64,000 nt of DNA from Lentisalinibacter salinarum (lineage in GTDB: Bacteria > Pseudomonadota > Gammaproteobacteria > Steroidobacterales > Woeseiaceae). Numbering within the stretch: position 1 is the first letter of the stretch; each line of letters begins with the position of its first letter. The stretch is taken from assembly GCF_040706555.1 (NCBI RefSeq), contig NZ_JAPDRH010000004.1, positions 62,001 through 126,000 on the forward strand. Reading direction: 5' to 3'. The translations under genes were made by a program, and so were the position numbers. Positions 1 to 9,952 of this stretch are shown piece after piece. Below the pieces are notes generated by a model that saw only the letters and a list, made by a program, of their open reading frames with translations, ran no database searches and was not told where the DNA came from.

Positions 1-1577
1 CCTACGGACTCTACGACCAGGCGGCGGACCTGATGCGCAATGCCATCGCGGCGGACCCGGACCGCACGGACCTGAAGGCCAAGCTCGCCGAGGTGTACTT
101 CGTCTGGGGCAACAAGGACGCGTTCGTGGACGCGGCCGAGAACCTGCATGACGCGCTCGGCGGCGACGCCGGCGAGAAGGATGCCGACTGGGACAAGATC
201 GTGATCATGGGCCAGCAGATTGCGCCCGACCACGAACTGTTCGCGGGCGCCGCCGCGGCCGGCGGGGGCGACGTCGACCTGTCCTTCGACGAGGAGAGCG
301 GCGTGGGCACGCTGGATGTCGATTTCGGCTCCGACGAGGAAAGCGACGTCGATCTGGCATTCGGCGGGGACGAGGACAGCGGCGAGGCCGACCTGGGGGG
401 CACCTCGGGCGGCCTGGATTTCGTGCTCGACGAGACCGGTGAGCGCACCGGTACCAACGAGATGCTGCTGGATCCGGCGGATCTGGCCGAGACGGGCGAG
501 TATGGCCAGCATGGGGCGTCGGACGAGAGCCTCGGCGGCGAGGAGCCCACCCAGGAATCGCCGACGCTGGAGACCCCGTTCGAGGAGGACACCCAGGAGT
601 CGCCGACGCTGGAGACGCCGTTCGAGGAAGAGGATACCCGGGAGTCGCCGACGGTGGAGACGCCGGCCGGCGCCTCGGCGGACGAAGCGGCGGACGACGA
701 GATCACTCAGGAGACCCCGACCATCGAGACCTGGGGCCTGGGCGAGGACGAGACCACCGAGTTGCCGGCAGGCGGCGAGGAAGAGCAGCGCCGCTCCGAG
801 CAGACGGCCGAGATCGATCTGGACGACCTGGGACTGGATCTGGACGGCCTCGAGGAGTCCGGCGAGCGTTCGGCCACCGTGCTGCAGTTCCACGACGACG
901 ACAGCGAATCCGACGACGACCTGCTGGACCGCACCGGCGAGACCCAGGTGCTGGGCGACGACGACGTGACGATGCTCGCGCCGGGCGGTGCCGGCGCGGA
1001 CGAGCCCATCGGTCATGAGTCCGGGGACGAGGAGTCCGGCGACGACGACGCGACCACCCTGGCGCCCGCGGCGGACAGGGACTTCGCCGAGACCGAGGCG
1101 CTGGACGAGCGCGACGATGACGACGACACGGGTGCCACGGGCCGCATGCCCCGCCTGGCCGCGGAAGACGTGGACGTCGACCTGGACGATCTCACGGCCG
1201 CCATCAAGCAGAGCGACCTCGGCGACCTCGAGACCCCGCGGGACGAGGACGACACCGTCGAACAGCCCGCCTCGGCCGACGCCTCCGGCCGCTTCAGCAG
1301 CGATGTGTTCGACGACGACGAGCTGGACTCCATCCTCGACCTCGACGTGGGCGAGGACCTGTCCGACGAGGACGATGCGCCCACCGAGACGGGCATGCAG
1401 GAGGCCGGCGAGGGCCGCACCCAGACCGAGGTGGGCACCAAGCTGGACCTGGCTCGGGCCTACGTGGACATGGGCGACCCGGAGGGTGCCCGCAGCATCC
1501 TGCAGGAGGTGCTCGAGGAGGGCGACGAAGGCCAGCGCCAGGAGGCCAACCGGCTGCTGGACGCGCTGCCCGATTGA
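1..1577 (+). CDS. fimV: FimV-type pilus/polar hub protein, C-terminal part (5' end outside window)
   Basis: The reading frame is open from the first bases of the window, so the start lies upstream. The visible part starts with a TPR-like helix pair (YGLYDQAADLMRNAI, then KLAEVYFVWGNK). A long, very acidic low-complexity stretch follows, and the end is a short helical domain (KLDLARAYVDMGDPEGARSIL) that matches the conserved FimV C-terminus. FimV is an inner-membrane, peptidoglycan-binding protein that organises the cell pole and type IV pilus/type II secretion assembly; that role is family knowledge. The stop TGA at 1575-1577 is followed at once by truA, the usual gammaproteobacterial order. 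The acidic part carries short tandem repeats, listed separately. The identity is firm for the C-terminal domain. The N-terminal LysM and membrane segment cannot be seen. Confidence 0.88.
   Translation, partial: YGLYDQAADLMRNAIAADPDRTDLKAKLAEVYFVWGNKDAFVDAAENLHDALGGDAGEKDADWDKIVIMGQQIAPDHELFAGAAAAGGGDVDLSFDEESGVGTLDVDFGSDEESDVDLAFGGDEDSGEADLGGTSGGLDFVLDETGERTGTNEMLLDPADLAETGEYGQHGASDESLGGEEPTQESPTLETPFEEDTQESPTLETPFEEEDTRESPTVETPAGASADEAADDEITQETPTIETWGLGEDETTELPAGGEEEQRRSEQTAEIDLDDLGLDLDGLEESGERSATVLQFHDDDSESDDDLLDRTGETQVLGDDDVTMLAPGGAGADEPIGHESGDEESGDDDATTLAPAADRDFAETEALDERDDDDDTGATGRMPRLAAEDVDVDLDDLTAAIKQSDLGDLETPRDEDDTVEQPASADASGRFSSDVFDDDELDSILDLDVGEDLSDEDDAPTETGMQEAGEGRTQTEVGTKLDLARAYVDMGDPEGARSILQEVLEEGDEGQRQEANRLLDALPD
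550..740 (+). repeat. In-frame tandem repeat in the acidic region of FimV
   Basis: Three near-identical units of about 14-16 codons with the core (T/R)ESPT(L/V)ETP followed by FEED/FEEED lie head to tail. A fourth diverged unit reads TQETPTIETW. The DNA repeats (caggaatcgccgacgctgga and close variants) as well as the protein, so recent expansion by slippage is likely. Confidence 0.75.
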
Positions 1578-2411
1578 GTGGCTGACCGGGACCGCCCGGC
1601 CGAACTTGTGGCCGAGCGCGTGGCCATGGGCGTCGAGTACGACGGCACCGCGTTCCACGGCTGGCAGCGCCAGTCTCACGGCCGCGCCATCCAGAACGCC
1701 TTCGAGGCCGCGCTGTCGGCGGTGGCCGACGGGCCAGTGGAAGCGGTCTGCGCCGGCCGTACCGACTCCGGCGTCCACGCCACCGGCCAGGTGATCCACT
1801 TCGAGCCGCCGGTGCGGCGCCGGCTGCGCAGCTGGCTGCTGGGCACCAACAGCAATCTGCCCGCCGACGTCAGCGCGAGCTGGGTGCGCACCGTCAGCCC
1901 CGACTTCCACGCCCGCTATTCGGCCGTGTCGCGCAGCTACCGCTATCTCATACTGAATCGGCCGGTGCGCTCGGCGCTGCACCGCCACCGCGCGTGCTGG
2001 GTGCACCAGCCCCTGGACGAGGGACGCATGGGCGAGGCGGCACGCCATCTCATCGGCGAACACGATTTCTCCGCCTTCCGCGCGGCCGGCTGCCAGTCCC
2101 GCTCGCCGGTGCGTAATGTCACCAGCATCATCGTGTCCCGGCGGGGCGAGTGGGTCGCCATCGACGTGAGCGCGAATGCGTTCCTGCAGCACATGGTACG
2201 CAACATCGCCGGTCTGCTGATCACGGTGGGCCGGGGCGAGCGCGAGCCGGCCTGGGCGGCGGAGCTGCTGGCCGGGAGGGACCGCACCGCCGGCGCCTTC
2301 GCCGCGCCGGCAGCCGGCCTGACGCTGATCGCCGTGGATTATCCGCCGGAGTTCGGTCTGCCGGACGGCCGTGATTTCGCGGGCCTGCCGGCAGCGCTGC
2401 CGCCGGTCTGA
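1578..2411 (+). CDS. truA: tRNA pseudouridine(38-40) synthase TruA
   Basis: TruA isomerises uridines 38-40 in the anticodon arm of many tRNAs. The protein has 277 residues. The conserved opening motif YDGTAFHGWQ lies near residue 21. The catalytic motif GRTDSGVHA places the nucleophilic aspartate at D63. RNVTSI and FLQHMVRNI are typical of the second half. The start is GTG at 1578, directly after the fimV stop, so the two are probably co-transcribed and translationally coupled. In many relatives trp genes lie between truA and accD; here accD follows after 31 bases. Confidence 0.96.
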   Translation: MADRDRPAELVAERVAMGVEYDGTAFHGWQRQSHGRAIQNAFEAALSAVADGPVEAVCAGRTDSGVHATGQVIHFEPPVRRRLRSWLLGTNSNLPADVSASWVRTVSPDFHARYSAVSRSYRYLILNRPVRSALHRHRACWVHQPLDEGRMGEAARHLIGEHDFSAFRAAGCQSRSPVRNVTSIIVSRRGEWVAIDVSANAFLQHMVRNIAGLLITVGRGEREPAWAAELLAGRDRTAGAFAAPAAGLTLIAVDYPPEFGLPDGRDFAGLPAALPPV

Positions 2412-2442
2412 CAGGGAAAGGACGAGGGGGTATCATCGCCGC

Positions 2443-3315
2443 ATGAGCTGGTTCTCGAAAATCATGCCGTCTCGCATCAGCACGGAGGGACGCACCCGCT
2501 CGGTGCCGCGGGGCATCTGGATCAAGTGCCAGGCCTGCGACGCGCAGCTCTACCGCGCCGAGGTGGAGCGCAACCTGCACGTCTGCCCGAAGTGCGACTA
2601 CCACATGCGCATCGGCGCGCGGCAGCGGCTGGAGTCCTTTCTGGACAAGGACTCCATCAACGAGCTCGACGCGGGCATACAGCCCCGCGACCCGCTGAAG
2701 TTCCGCGACAGCAAGCGCTACCGCGACCGCCTCTCCCAGGCCCAGAAGCAGACCGGCGAGAAGGACGCGCTGGTCACCGTCACCGGCGCGCTGCACAGCC
2801 GCCCGGTGGTCTGCTCGGCGTTCGAGTTCCGCTTCATGGGCGGCTCCATGGGCTCCGTGGTCGGCGAACGCTTCGCCCGCGCCGCGGAGCATGCGCGCGA
2901 GACCAGTATGCCGCTCATCAATTTCTCGGCCAGCGGCGGCGCACGCATGCAGGAGGCGCTGTTCTCGCTCATGCAGATGGCCAAGACCAGCGCCGCGCTG
3001 GCGGCATTGGCCCGGGCGAGGGTGCCGTTCGTCTCCGTCATGACCGACCCCACCACCGGCGGGGTCTCGGCCAGCCTGGCGATGCTGGGCGACGTGAACA
3101 TCGCCGAGCCGCGGGCGCTGATCGGTTTCGCCGGACCGCGGGTCATAGAGCAGACCGTGCGCCAGACGCTGCCGGAGGGCTTCCAGCGCAGCGAGTTCCT
3201 GCTCGAACACGGCGCGCTGGATATGATCGTCGACCGGCGGCAGATGCGCGATACCATCGCCGACCTCATCGCGATGCTGGAGCGCCGCCCCTCGCCGCTG
3301 CCGGCCTCTTCCTGA
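2443..3315 (+). CDS. accD: Acetyl-CoA carboxylase carboxyltransferase, beta subunit
   Basis: AccD pairs with AccA to form the carboxyltransferase that makes malonyl-CoA from carboxybiotin and acetyl-CoA, the first committed step of fatty acid synthesis. The chosen ATG at 2443 gives MSWFSKIMPS, the usual start of the family, and 290 residues. It is preceded by the purine-rich run ggaaaggacgaggggg. A four-cysteine zinc ribbon is complete (C29, C32, C48, C51). The crotonase-fold oxyanion region GGSMGSVVGE and SASGGARMQE are intact. The frame is open further upstream (from 2371), but that extension overlaps truA and is not conserved. folC follows after 16 bases. Confidence 0.96.
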   Translation: MSWFSKIMPSRISTEGRTRSVPRGIWIKCQACDAQLYRAEVERNLHVCPKCDYHMRIGARQRLESFLDKDSINELDAGIQPRDPLKFRDSKRYRDRLSQAQKQTGEKDALVTVTGALHSRPVVCSAFEFRFMGGSMGSVVGERFARAAEHARETSMPLINFSASGGARMQEALFSLMQMAKTSAALAALARARVPFVSVMTDPTTGGVSASLAMLGDVNIAEPRALIGFAGPRVIEQTVRQTLPEGFQRSEFLLEHGALDMIVDRRQMRDTIADLIAMLERRPSPLPASS

Positions 3316-3331
3316 TCCGGCACCTGCCCGC

Positions 3332-4720
3332 GTGGACGCTCCCCTCGTGAACAGGAGGGATTTCGACACCCTCGACGAATGGCTGGACTGGCAATCCGGG
3401 CTCAGCGCCACCGAGATCGAACTCGGCCTGGAGCGCGTGGCCCGGGTGCTCGGCGACATGGAGCTCGCGCGCCCGCCGCTGGTGATCACCGTCGGCGGCA
3501 CTAACGGCAAGGGCTCGGCCGTGGCCCTGCTGGAGCATCTCGCCCGTCAGGCCGGCCGCCGGCCCGGCGTCTATACCTCGCCCCACCTCGCGCGCTACAA
3601 CGAGCGCATCCGGCTCGACGGCCGCGAGGCGGACGACGCCGAGATCATCGCGGCCTTCCGGCGGGTGGAGGCGGTCCGGGGCGACGTACCGCTGACCTAT
3701 TTCGAGTACGGCACGCTGGCCGCGCTGGCCGCCTTCGAGGCGGCCGGCACGGACTGCGTGTTGCTGGAGGTGGGCCTCGGCGGCCGGCTGGATGCCACCA
3801 ACGCCGTGGATGCCGACGGCGTGATCATCACCAGCGTCTCCCTGGATCACGAGGAGTGGCTGGGCAGCGACCTCGAGTCGATCGGCCGGGAGAAGGCCGG
3901 CATCATGCGCCATTGTCGCCCGGCCGTCTTCGGCGGCCGGCAGCCGCCGGCCTCGGTGGCAGAGCATGCAGCGGCGGTCGGCGCCGATCTGCGGCTGGCC
4001 GGCCGGGATTTCCGCGCCGTGACCATGGATGATGATCCGCCCGATCAGGCCCCGCCGGACCGCTGGGACTGGGAAGGGCGGCGCACCACGCTGGCCGGAC
4101 TGCCGCGGCCGGTCTTCGGCGGGCCGGAGCAGATCGAGAATGCCGCCGCGGTGTTCGCGCTGCTGGAGGCGCTCGATCTGGACGCCTGGCTGCAGCCGGA
4201 CGCCGTCGCGCGCGCCCTCGTCGTGCCGGGTCCCGCGGGACGCCAGCAACGGCTGCGGGCCGGCGCGGACTGGTGGCTCGACGTGGCCCACAACGGCGCC
4301 GCTGCCCGGGCACTCGCCGACCGTCTGGCCGCAGAACCGGCTTCCGGCACCACTTTCGCGCTGGTCGGGTTGCTGGCGGACAAGGATGCGGCGGAATTTG
4401 CCACGGCCCTGGCCGGCGTCGTGGACGAGTGGCTGGCGGTGCCGCTGGAATCGCCTCGCGGCACCCCGGTCACTGCGCTCGCGGCCGCCATCGCGAACGC
4501 CACCGGCCGGGCATGCCGCATCGAGCCTTCGGTGGCCTCGGCGGTGGCAACGGCGCAGGCGCTCGCCGGTCCGGCCGACCGGGTCGTGGCGGCGGGCTCG
4601 TTCTATGTCGTCGGACCGGCTCTCGAGGCGCTTCGGCTATACTCGCCGCCGGAGCGCGAACAGCGCCCGCAGCCGCCGGCCGGCCGGACCCGGCAATCCG
4701 TGTCGGAAAACCGGCGCTGA
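3332..4720 (+). CDS. folC: Bifunctional folylpolyglutamate synthase/dihydrofolate synthase
   Basis: FolC joins dihydropteroate to L-glutamate and then extends the polyglutamate tail of folates in an ATP-dependent Mur-ligase-like reaction. The P-loop GGTNGKGS is at residues 55-62. The folate-side motif YTSPHLARYNERI follows, and SLDHEEWLG is the Mur-type metal/ATP motif. DVAHNGAAARAL marks the C-terminal domain. The start is GTG at 3332. At 462 residues it is somewhat longer than the usual 420-440, with an extra arginine/proline-rich tail after residue 430. The order accD-folC-dedD-cvpA-purF is the standard arrangement. Confidence 0.94.
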   Translation: MDAPLVNRRDFDTLDEWLDWQSGLSATEIELGLERVARVLGDMELARPPLVITVGGTNGKGSAVALLEHLARQAGRRPGVYTSPHLARYNERIRLDGREADDAEIIAAFRRVEAVRGDVPLTYFEYGTLAALAAFEAAGTDCVLLEVGLGGRLDATNAVDADGVIITSVSLDHEEWLGSDLESIGREKAGIMRHCRPAVFGGRQPPASVAEHAAAVGADLRLAGRDFRAVTMDDDPPDQAPPDRWDWEGRRTTLAGLPRPVFGGPEQIENAAAVFALLEALDLDAWLQPDAVARALVVPGPAGRQQRLRAGADWWLDVAHNGAAARALADRLAAEPASGTTFALVGLLADKDAAEFATALAGVVDEWLAVPLESPRGTPVTALAAAIANATGRACRIEPSVASAVATAQALAGPADRVVAAGSFYVVGPALEALRLYSPPEREQRPQPPAGRTRQSVSENRR

Positions 4721-4790
4721 TGGAACTCGAACGGAAACACGAATACACACACGAATAGATGCACGGATGGGGGTATAGCTGCCTGTCGCC

Positions 4791-5504
4791 ATGGATCGAT
4801 CGACCAAAGAACGCCTGACCGGGGCCATCGTGCTCGTCGCCGTCGCCTGGCTCGTCATCCCGGTGTTCCTGGACGGCCCGGAGGAAGAGACCGGGACGGT
4901 CCGCCAGAGCGTGGACCTGCCGGGACAGGAGGGCCAGCCGACGCGCACCCGGCGCATCGTGCTGGACCCCCGGTCCGAGACCGTCCGCGGCGAGGAGGCC
5001 GGCGAGAAGATCACCGACCCGCCGCCCGCCACCCGGCGGCTGCCGGCGCCGGCGAGCGGCAGCGGATCGGCGGCGACGCCGGGCGATACGGCTGCAGCGG
5101 GTGAGGAAGCATCGTCGGCTGATGCTGCGGCGGACCCCGAGCCGACCGGCGCCGCTCAGGAGAACGCGGCCGATCGGGCATCGCAGGCCGCGCGTGAACC
5201 CGAGCCCGGACCCGAGCCGCAGCCCAGGCCTGCCGCCGCGTCGGCGCAGCAGTCATCGGCCACCGCGGCGGAGTCCCTGTGGGCGGTGCAGCTCGGCAGC
5301 TTCTCCAACGAGGAGAACGCGGAGGGCCTGGCGGCCGATCTGCGCGACCAGGGGTTCCCGGCCTTTCTCAGCCGGGTGCAGAGCGGCGGGCGCACGCTGC
5401 ATCGGGTGCGCGTCGGGCCGCAGGGCAGCCGCGACGAGGCGGAGAAGGTGGCCGCGGCCCTCGCGAAGGCCGGGCAGAAGGGGCAGGTCGTCACCCATCC
5501 GTGA
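4791..5504 (+). CDS. dedD: DedD-like SPOR-domain cell division protein
   Basis: This 237-residue protein has one N-terminal membrane segment (about residues 9-27), a low-complexity Pro/Ala/Glu-rich periplasmic linker, and a C-terminal SPOR domain from about residue 161 (LWAVQLGSFSNEENAEGLA). SPOR domains bind denuded peptidoglycan at the septum. The position between folC and cvpA matches dedD. The linker is unusually rich in GCG/CCG codons. A role in septation is inferred from the family. Confidence 0.88.
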   Translation: MDRSTKERLTGAIVLVAVAWLVIPVFLDGPEEETGTVRQSVDLPGQEGQPTRTRRIVLDPRSETVRGEEAGEKITDPPPATRRLPAPASGSGSAATPGDTAAAGEEASSADAAADPEPTGAAQENAADRASQAAREPEPGPEPQPRPAAASAQQSSATAAESLWAVQLGSFSNEENAEGLAADLRDQGFPAFLSRVQSGGRTLHRVRVGPQGSRDEAEKVAAALAKAGQKGQVVTHP

Positions 5505-5590
5505 GGACCATTGTAAGTCTGATAAACTGACTGCCCGCCGACGCAGCGCCGTCCCCGTCCCATACTGACGATACTGAGCGAACACACGCC

Positions 5591-6186
5591 ATGGTCCCGG
5601 TCGCAGATATCGCCATCGCCGTGCTGGTCCTGATCTCCATGATCGTCGGGGCCTGGCGCGGGTTCTTCAAGGAGGCCGTTTCCGTCATCTCCCTCGTCGT
5701 CGCCATCTGGCTAGCCTTCCAGCTCGCCCCGCTGGGCGCGGGCGTGGTGGAGACGGTGGCCGGCGACTGGATCGGCTCCGAGGGGCTGCAGGCCTGGATC
5801 GGCCGCGGCCTGATCTTCGTGGCGGTGCTGCTGATCGGCGGCCTCGTAGGCTGGCTGATTTCGATGGTCGTGGAGGCGAGCGGCCTGAGCGGTACGGACC
5901 GCTTCCTCGGTCTCGGCTTCGGCTTCGGCCGTGGCGCGCTGCTGGCCGGCGTGCTCGCGCTCGCGGGCGGCTATCTCGGCTTCTCCCAGGACCAGTGGTG
6001 GCAGGAGTCCCGCCTGATGCCCTACGCCGAGCGCATCGGCGACGGCATCCGCGTGCTGGCGCCGCGGGCCCTGGAGGCGATCGACGACATCAACGGCGCG
6101 GGCGGCGACACCCTGGAGGGGCCCGATGATGGCCCGGATGGCCCGATAGCGATGCGACCCGCCTCCGAATCGACCGGGAGGATCTC

Positions 6187-6199
<13 letters not shown>
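5591..6199 (+). CDS. cvpA: CvpA family membrane protein
   Basis: CvpA is a small inner-membrane protein linked to colicin V production and envelope stress tolerance; its biochemical function is not settled. Four hydrophobic helices can be read, starting with DIAIAVLVLISMIVGAWRG, which includes the conserved GxxRGFFKE-type loop. The protein has 202 residues. Its last 13 bases overlap the start of purF, a strong sign of co-translation and the classic cvpA-purF pair. Confidence 0.92.
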
Positions 6200-7744
<1,545 letters not shown>

Positions 7745-7746
<2 letters not shown>

Positions 7747-7763
7747 GGCCTCGCGGCCCTTAT
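7745..7763 (+). terminator. Possible weak terminator after purF
   Basis: AGGGCC, loop TCGC, GGCCCT form a 6-bp GC-rich hairpin overlapping the purF stop. It is followed only by TTAT, so the U-tract is poor and intrinsic termination is uncertain. Confidence 0.35.
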
Positions 7764-7770
7764 CGTCCAC

Positions 7771-7796
7771 AGACCATAGACCGTAGACCATAGACC
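7771..7796 (+). repeat. 7-bp tandem repeat, about 3.7 units
   Basis: The units AGACCAT, AGACCGT, AGACCAT and AGACC follow each other without spacing between purF and the kinase gene. The second unit differs from the first by one base. No gene function is evident. Confidence 0.85.
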
Positions 7797-7823
7797 TGGC
7801 CGCCGCGGCGGGAGAGCTCCGGG

Positions 7824-9056
7824 ATGAGCCACAGATTCATGATCATCGACGCTCATCCGGAATTCCGGACACTGCTGATGCATCACATCACCACGGTCTG
7901 GCACGATGCGGTGATCACCGAATACGACCCGCACGTCTCCGGCGCGCTCGCCGATACCTTCGGCGGCGCCGACAACGACGTCGTCCTGATCGGCCACCGG
8001 CTCGGCAGCATGGACGGGCTGCAGGCGCTGCGCCGCTACTGCGCGCGCCCCTCGTTCCCGCCGGCGATCTTCTTCACGTCCAGCCGCGACCCGGCCGACG
8101 GCGCCCGGGCGCTGCAGTACGGCGCCCAGAGCTTCTTCCACAAGTCCGACATCGGCCATGCGGCCCTCATCGCTGCGCTGCGCCGGGCGCTCAGCTCGCG
8201 CCGCAGCCTCGCCTCCACCGACAGCCTGTTCTTCGGCGAGAGCGGCCACGATGGCAAGGGAGGCAAGGGCGGCAGCGCGCGGGGCTACAGGCTGCGGCGC
8301 AAGATCGCCTCCGGTGACGGCTCGGCCGTGTACCTGACCGAACACGAAGCCAGCGGCCGGGAGGTGGTGCTGAAGATCCTGCGCGAGGTTCCGGACGCCA
8401 CCGACGAGGACGAGGACGCGCTGGCCCGGTTCCTGCAGGAGTTCGAAGTCATCGCCGAGTTGGACAACCCGAACATCGTGCGCATCCACGACTTGGGCAT
8501 CGGCGACGATCACGCCTACATCGCCATGGAGTATTTCCCGGCCGGCGACCTGCGCACCCGCATCCGCGCGGGCATGGATGCCGACGAGGCGCTGGACGTC
8601 GCGCGCCAGATCGCCGGCGCGCTGAAGTCCATCCACGCCGTCGGCATCCTCCACCGCGACCTGAAGCCGGGCAACATCATGCTGCGCGAGGACGGCAGCA
8701 TCGCGCTCATCGACTTCGGGCTGGCCAAGCAGCTGCGGCTGCGGGCGGAGATCACCGGCACGGGCGAGATCTTCGGCACGCCCTACTACATGAGCCCGGA
8801 GCAGGGCCACGGCCGACACACCGACGAGCGCTCGGACCTCTACAGCCTGGGCGTCATCCTGTACGAGATGCTGACCGGCGAAAAACCGTACACGGCCGAC
8901 TCCGCCATGGGCATCATCTACAAGCACGGCCACGCGGACATCCCGCGGCTGCCGGCGGAAACCGCTGCCCTGCAGCCCCTGGTGGACGGCCTGCTGGCGA
9001 AAGACCCGGCGGACCGTTTCCAGTGCGCGGACGAGGTGCTGGCATGGCAGCCGTGA
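7824..9056 (+). CDS. Serine/threonine protein kinase with N-terminal degenerate receiver domain
   Basis: This is a soluble 410-residue protein. Residues 1-125 have the length and pattern of a response-regulator receiver (RFMIIDAHPEF, VVLIGHRLG, FFTSS, FFHKSD). The phospho-acceptor position after VVLI is G57 rather than Asp. The conserved lysine in FFHKSD is kept. A Gly-rich linker follows (about 139-152). Residues 155-405 are a complete Hanks-type kinase: glycine loop, catalytic lysine in VVLKIL (K184), HRDLKPGN with D279, DFG at 297-299, and GTPYYMSPE for the activation-segment end. No membrane segment or PASTA domain is present. The kinase should be active while the receiver cannot be phosphorylated normally. 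The RBS ggagag precedes ATG 7824. The 3' end overlaps miaE by 13 bases. Targets are unknown. Confidence 0.88.
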   Translation: MSHRFMIIDAHPEFRTLLMHHITTVWHDAVITEYDPHVSGALADTFGGADNDVVLIGHRLGSMDGLQALRRYCARPSFPPAIFFTSSRDPADGARALQYGAQSFFHKSDIGHAALIAALRRALSSRRSLASTDSLFFGESGHDGKGGKGGSARGYRLRRKIASGDGSAVYLTEHEASGREVVLKILREVPDATDEDEDALARFLQEFEVIAELDNPNIVRIHDLGIGDDHAYIAMEYFPAGDLRTRIRAGMDADEALDVARQIAGALKSIHAVGILHRDLKPGNIMLREDGSIALIDFGLAKQLRLRAEITGTGEIFGTPYYMSPEQGHGRHTDERSDLYSLGVILYEMLTGEKPYTADSAMGIIYKHGHADIPRLPAETAALQPLVDGLLAKDPADRFQCADEVLAWQP

Positions 9057-9709
9057 GGCCGGGCGAACCGCCAGCCGCGTCGACGAGTGCCGCGGTCGCC
9101 GTCCCGCGTGCGATACGCGAGTTCCTGGGCGCCGCCACGCCGGCGGCCTGGGTGGACGCCGCGGCCGCGGAGCCGGGCCTGATCCTGATCGATCACGCCA
9201 ACTGCGAGCTGAAGGCGGCTTCCACCGCCATGAACCTCATCTACCGCTACCCCGAGCGCACCGACATCGGCTGGCAGATGTCCCGGCTGGCCCGGGAAGA
9301 GCTGCGCCACTACGAGCAGGTGCAGCGGTTGATGAAGACCCTGGGCGTCGCCCCCCGTCCCCTGAGCGCCTCGCGCTACGCCGCCGGCCTGCGCGAGGCC
9401 GCCCGCCGCCGCGATCCCGGCCGGCTCACCGACCTGTTGTTGATCGGCGCCCTCATCGAGGCCCGCTCCTGCGAGCGCTTTGCGCTGCTGGCGCCGCGCC
9501 TGGAACGGCGCATGGCGGCCCTCTATGCCGGCCTGCTGGCCTCCGAGGCACGCCACTTCGAGAACTACCTGGCCCTGGCCGGGACGGGGGAGGAGGGCGA
9601 CGCCGTCGAGGCGCGACTGGCCGACCTCCGCGCCGTGGAGAACGAACTGGCAACGGCACCGGACACCGAACTCCGCTTCCACAGCGGCCCGCCCCCGACG
9701 ACCACGTAG
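9044..9709 (+). CDS. miaE: tRNA-(ms2io6A)-hydroxylase MiaE
   Basis: MiaE is a diiron monooxygenase that hydroxylates the isopentenyl side chain of ms2i6A37 in tRNAs. The ferritin-like metal motifs are visible: REELRHYEQV for the first helix pair and SEARHFENYL for the second, with IEARSCERF between. ATG 9044 gives about 221 residues. An upstream in-frame GTG at 9023 would add seven residues inside the kinase gene. The overlap with the kinase suggests coupled translation, a pairing whose meaning is unclear. The TAG stop (9707-9709) lies in the first bases of a REP-like unit. Confidence 0.9.
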   Translation: MAAVRPGEPPAASTSAAVAVPRAIREFLGAATPAAWVDAAAAEPGLILIDHANCELKAASTAMNLIYRYPERTDIGWQMSRLAREELRHYEQVQRLMKTLGVAPRPLSASRYAAGLREAARRRDPGRLTDLLLIGALIEARSCERFALLAPRLERRMAALYAGLLASEARHFENYLALAGTGEEGDAVEARLADLRAVENELATAPDTELRFHSGPPPTTT

Positions 9710-9952
9710 GAGGGCCTTCAGGCCCGATTCTTCTTACCCTACCCCCTTCTTTCCTGGCCGCCCTGCGGGGGTATCCATCTTGCTCCCGACAAAAGGTCGC
9801 GGCGATGGATACCGCCGCATGACGGCCGTGCTCGCGGCGGCGTGGAGGCTCTGCCCGTCAGCTACGCTCTCTGACTGGTGCCACACTTCACGGCCAACGC
9901 CGATAGAAAGCGGCCTCCGGGCTGGCAGGATCGGGCCTGAAGGCCCTCCTAC
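9706..9952 (+). repeat. Structured repeat element, copy A (short form, 247 bp) between inverted REP units
   Basis: A REP-like unit (GTAGGAGGGCCTTCAGGCCC, 9706-9727) and its inverted partner (9931-9952) enclose non-coding DNA. Inside is hairpin 1: TGCGGGGGTATCCAT at 9764-9778 pairs with 9805-9819 with one mismatch, around the conserved loop containing CCCGACAAAAGGTCG. The second long stem found in copies B, C and E is missing. The outer REP units supply the stop codons of miaE (plus strand) and lpxH (minus strand). There is no gene in this gap. Confidence 0.9.
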
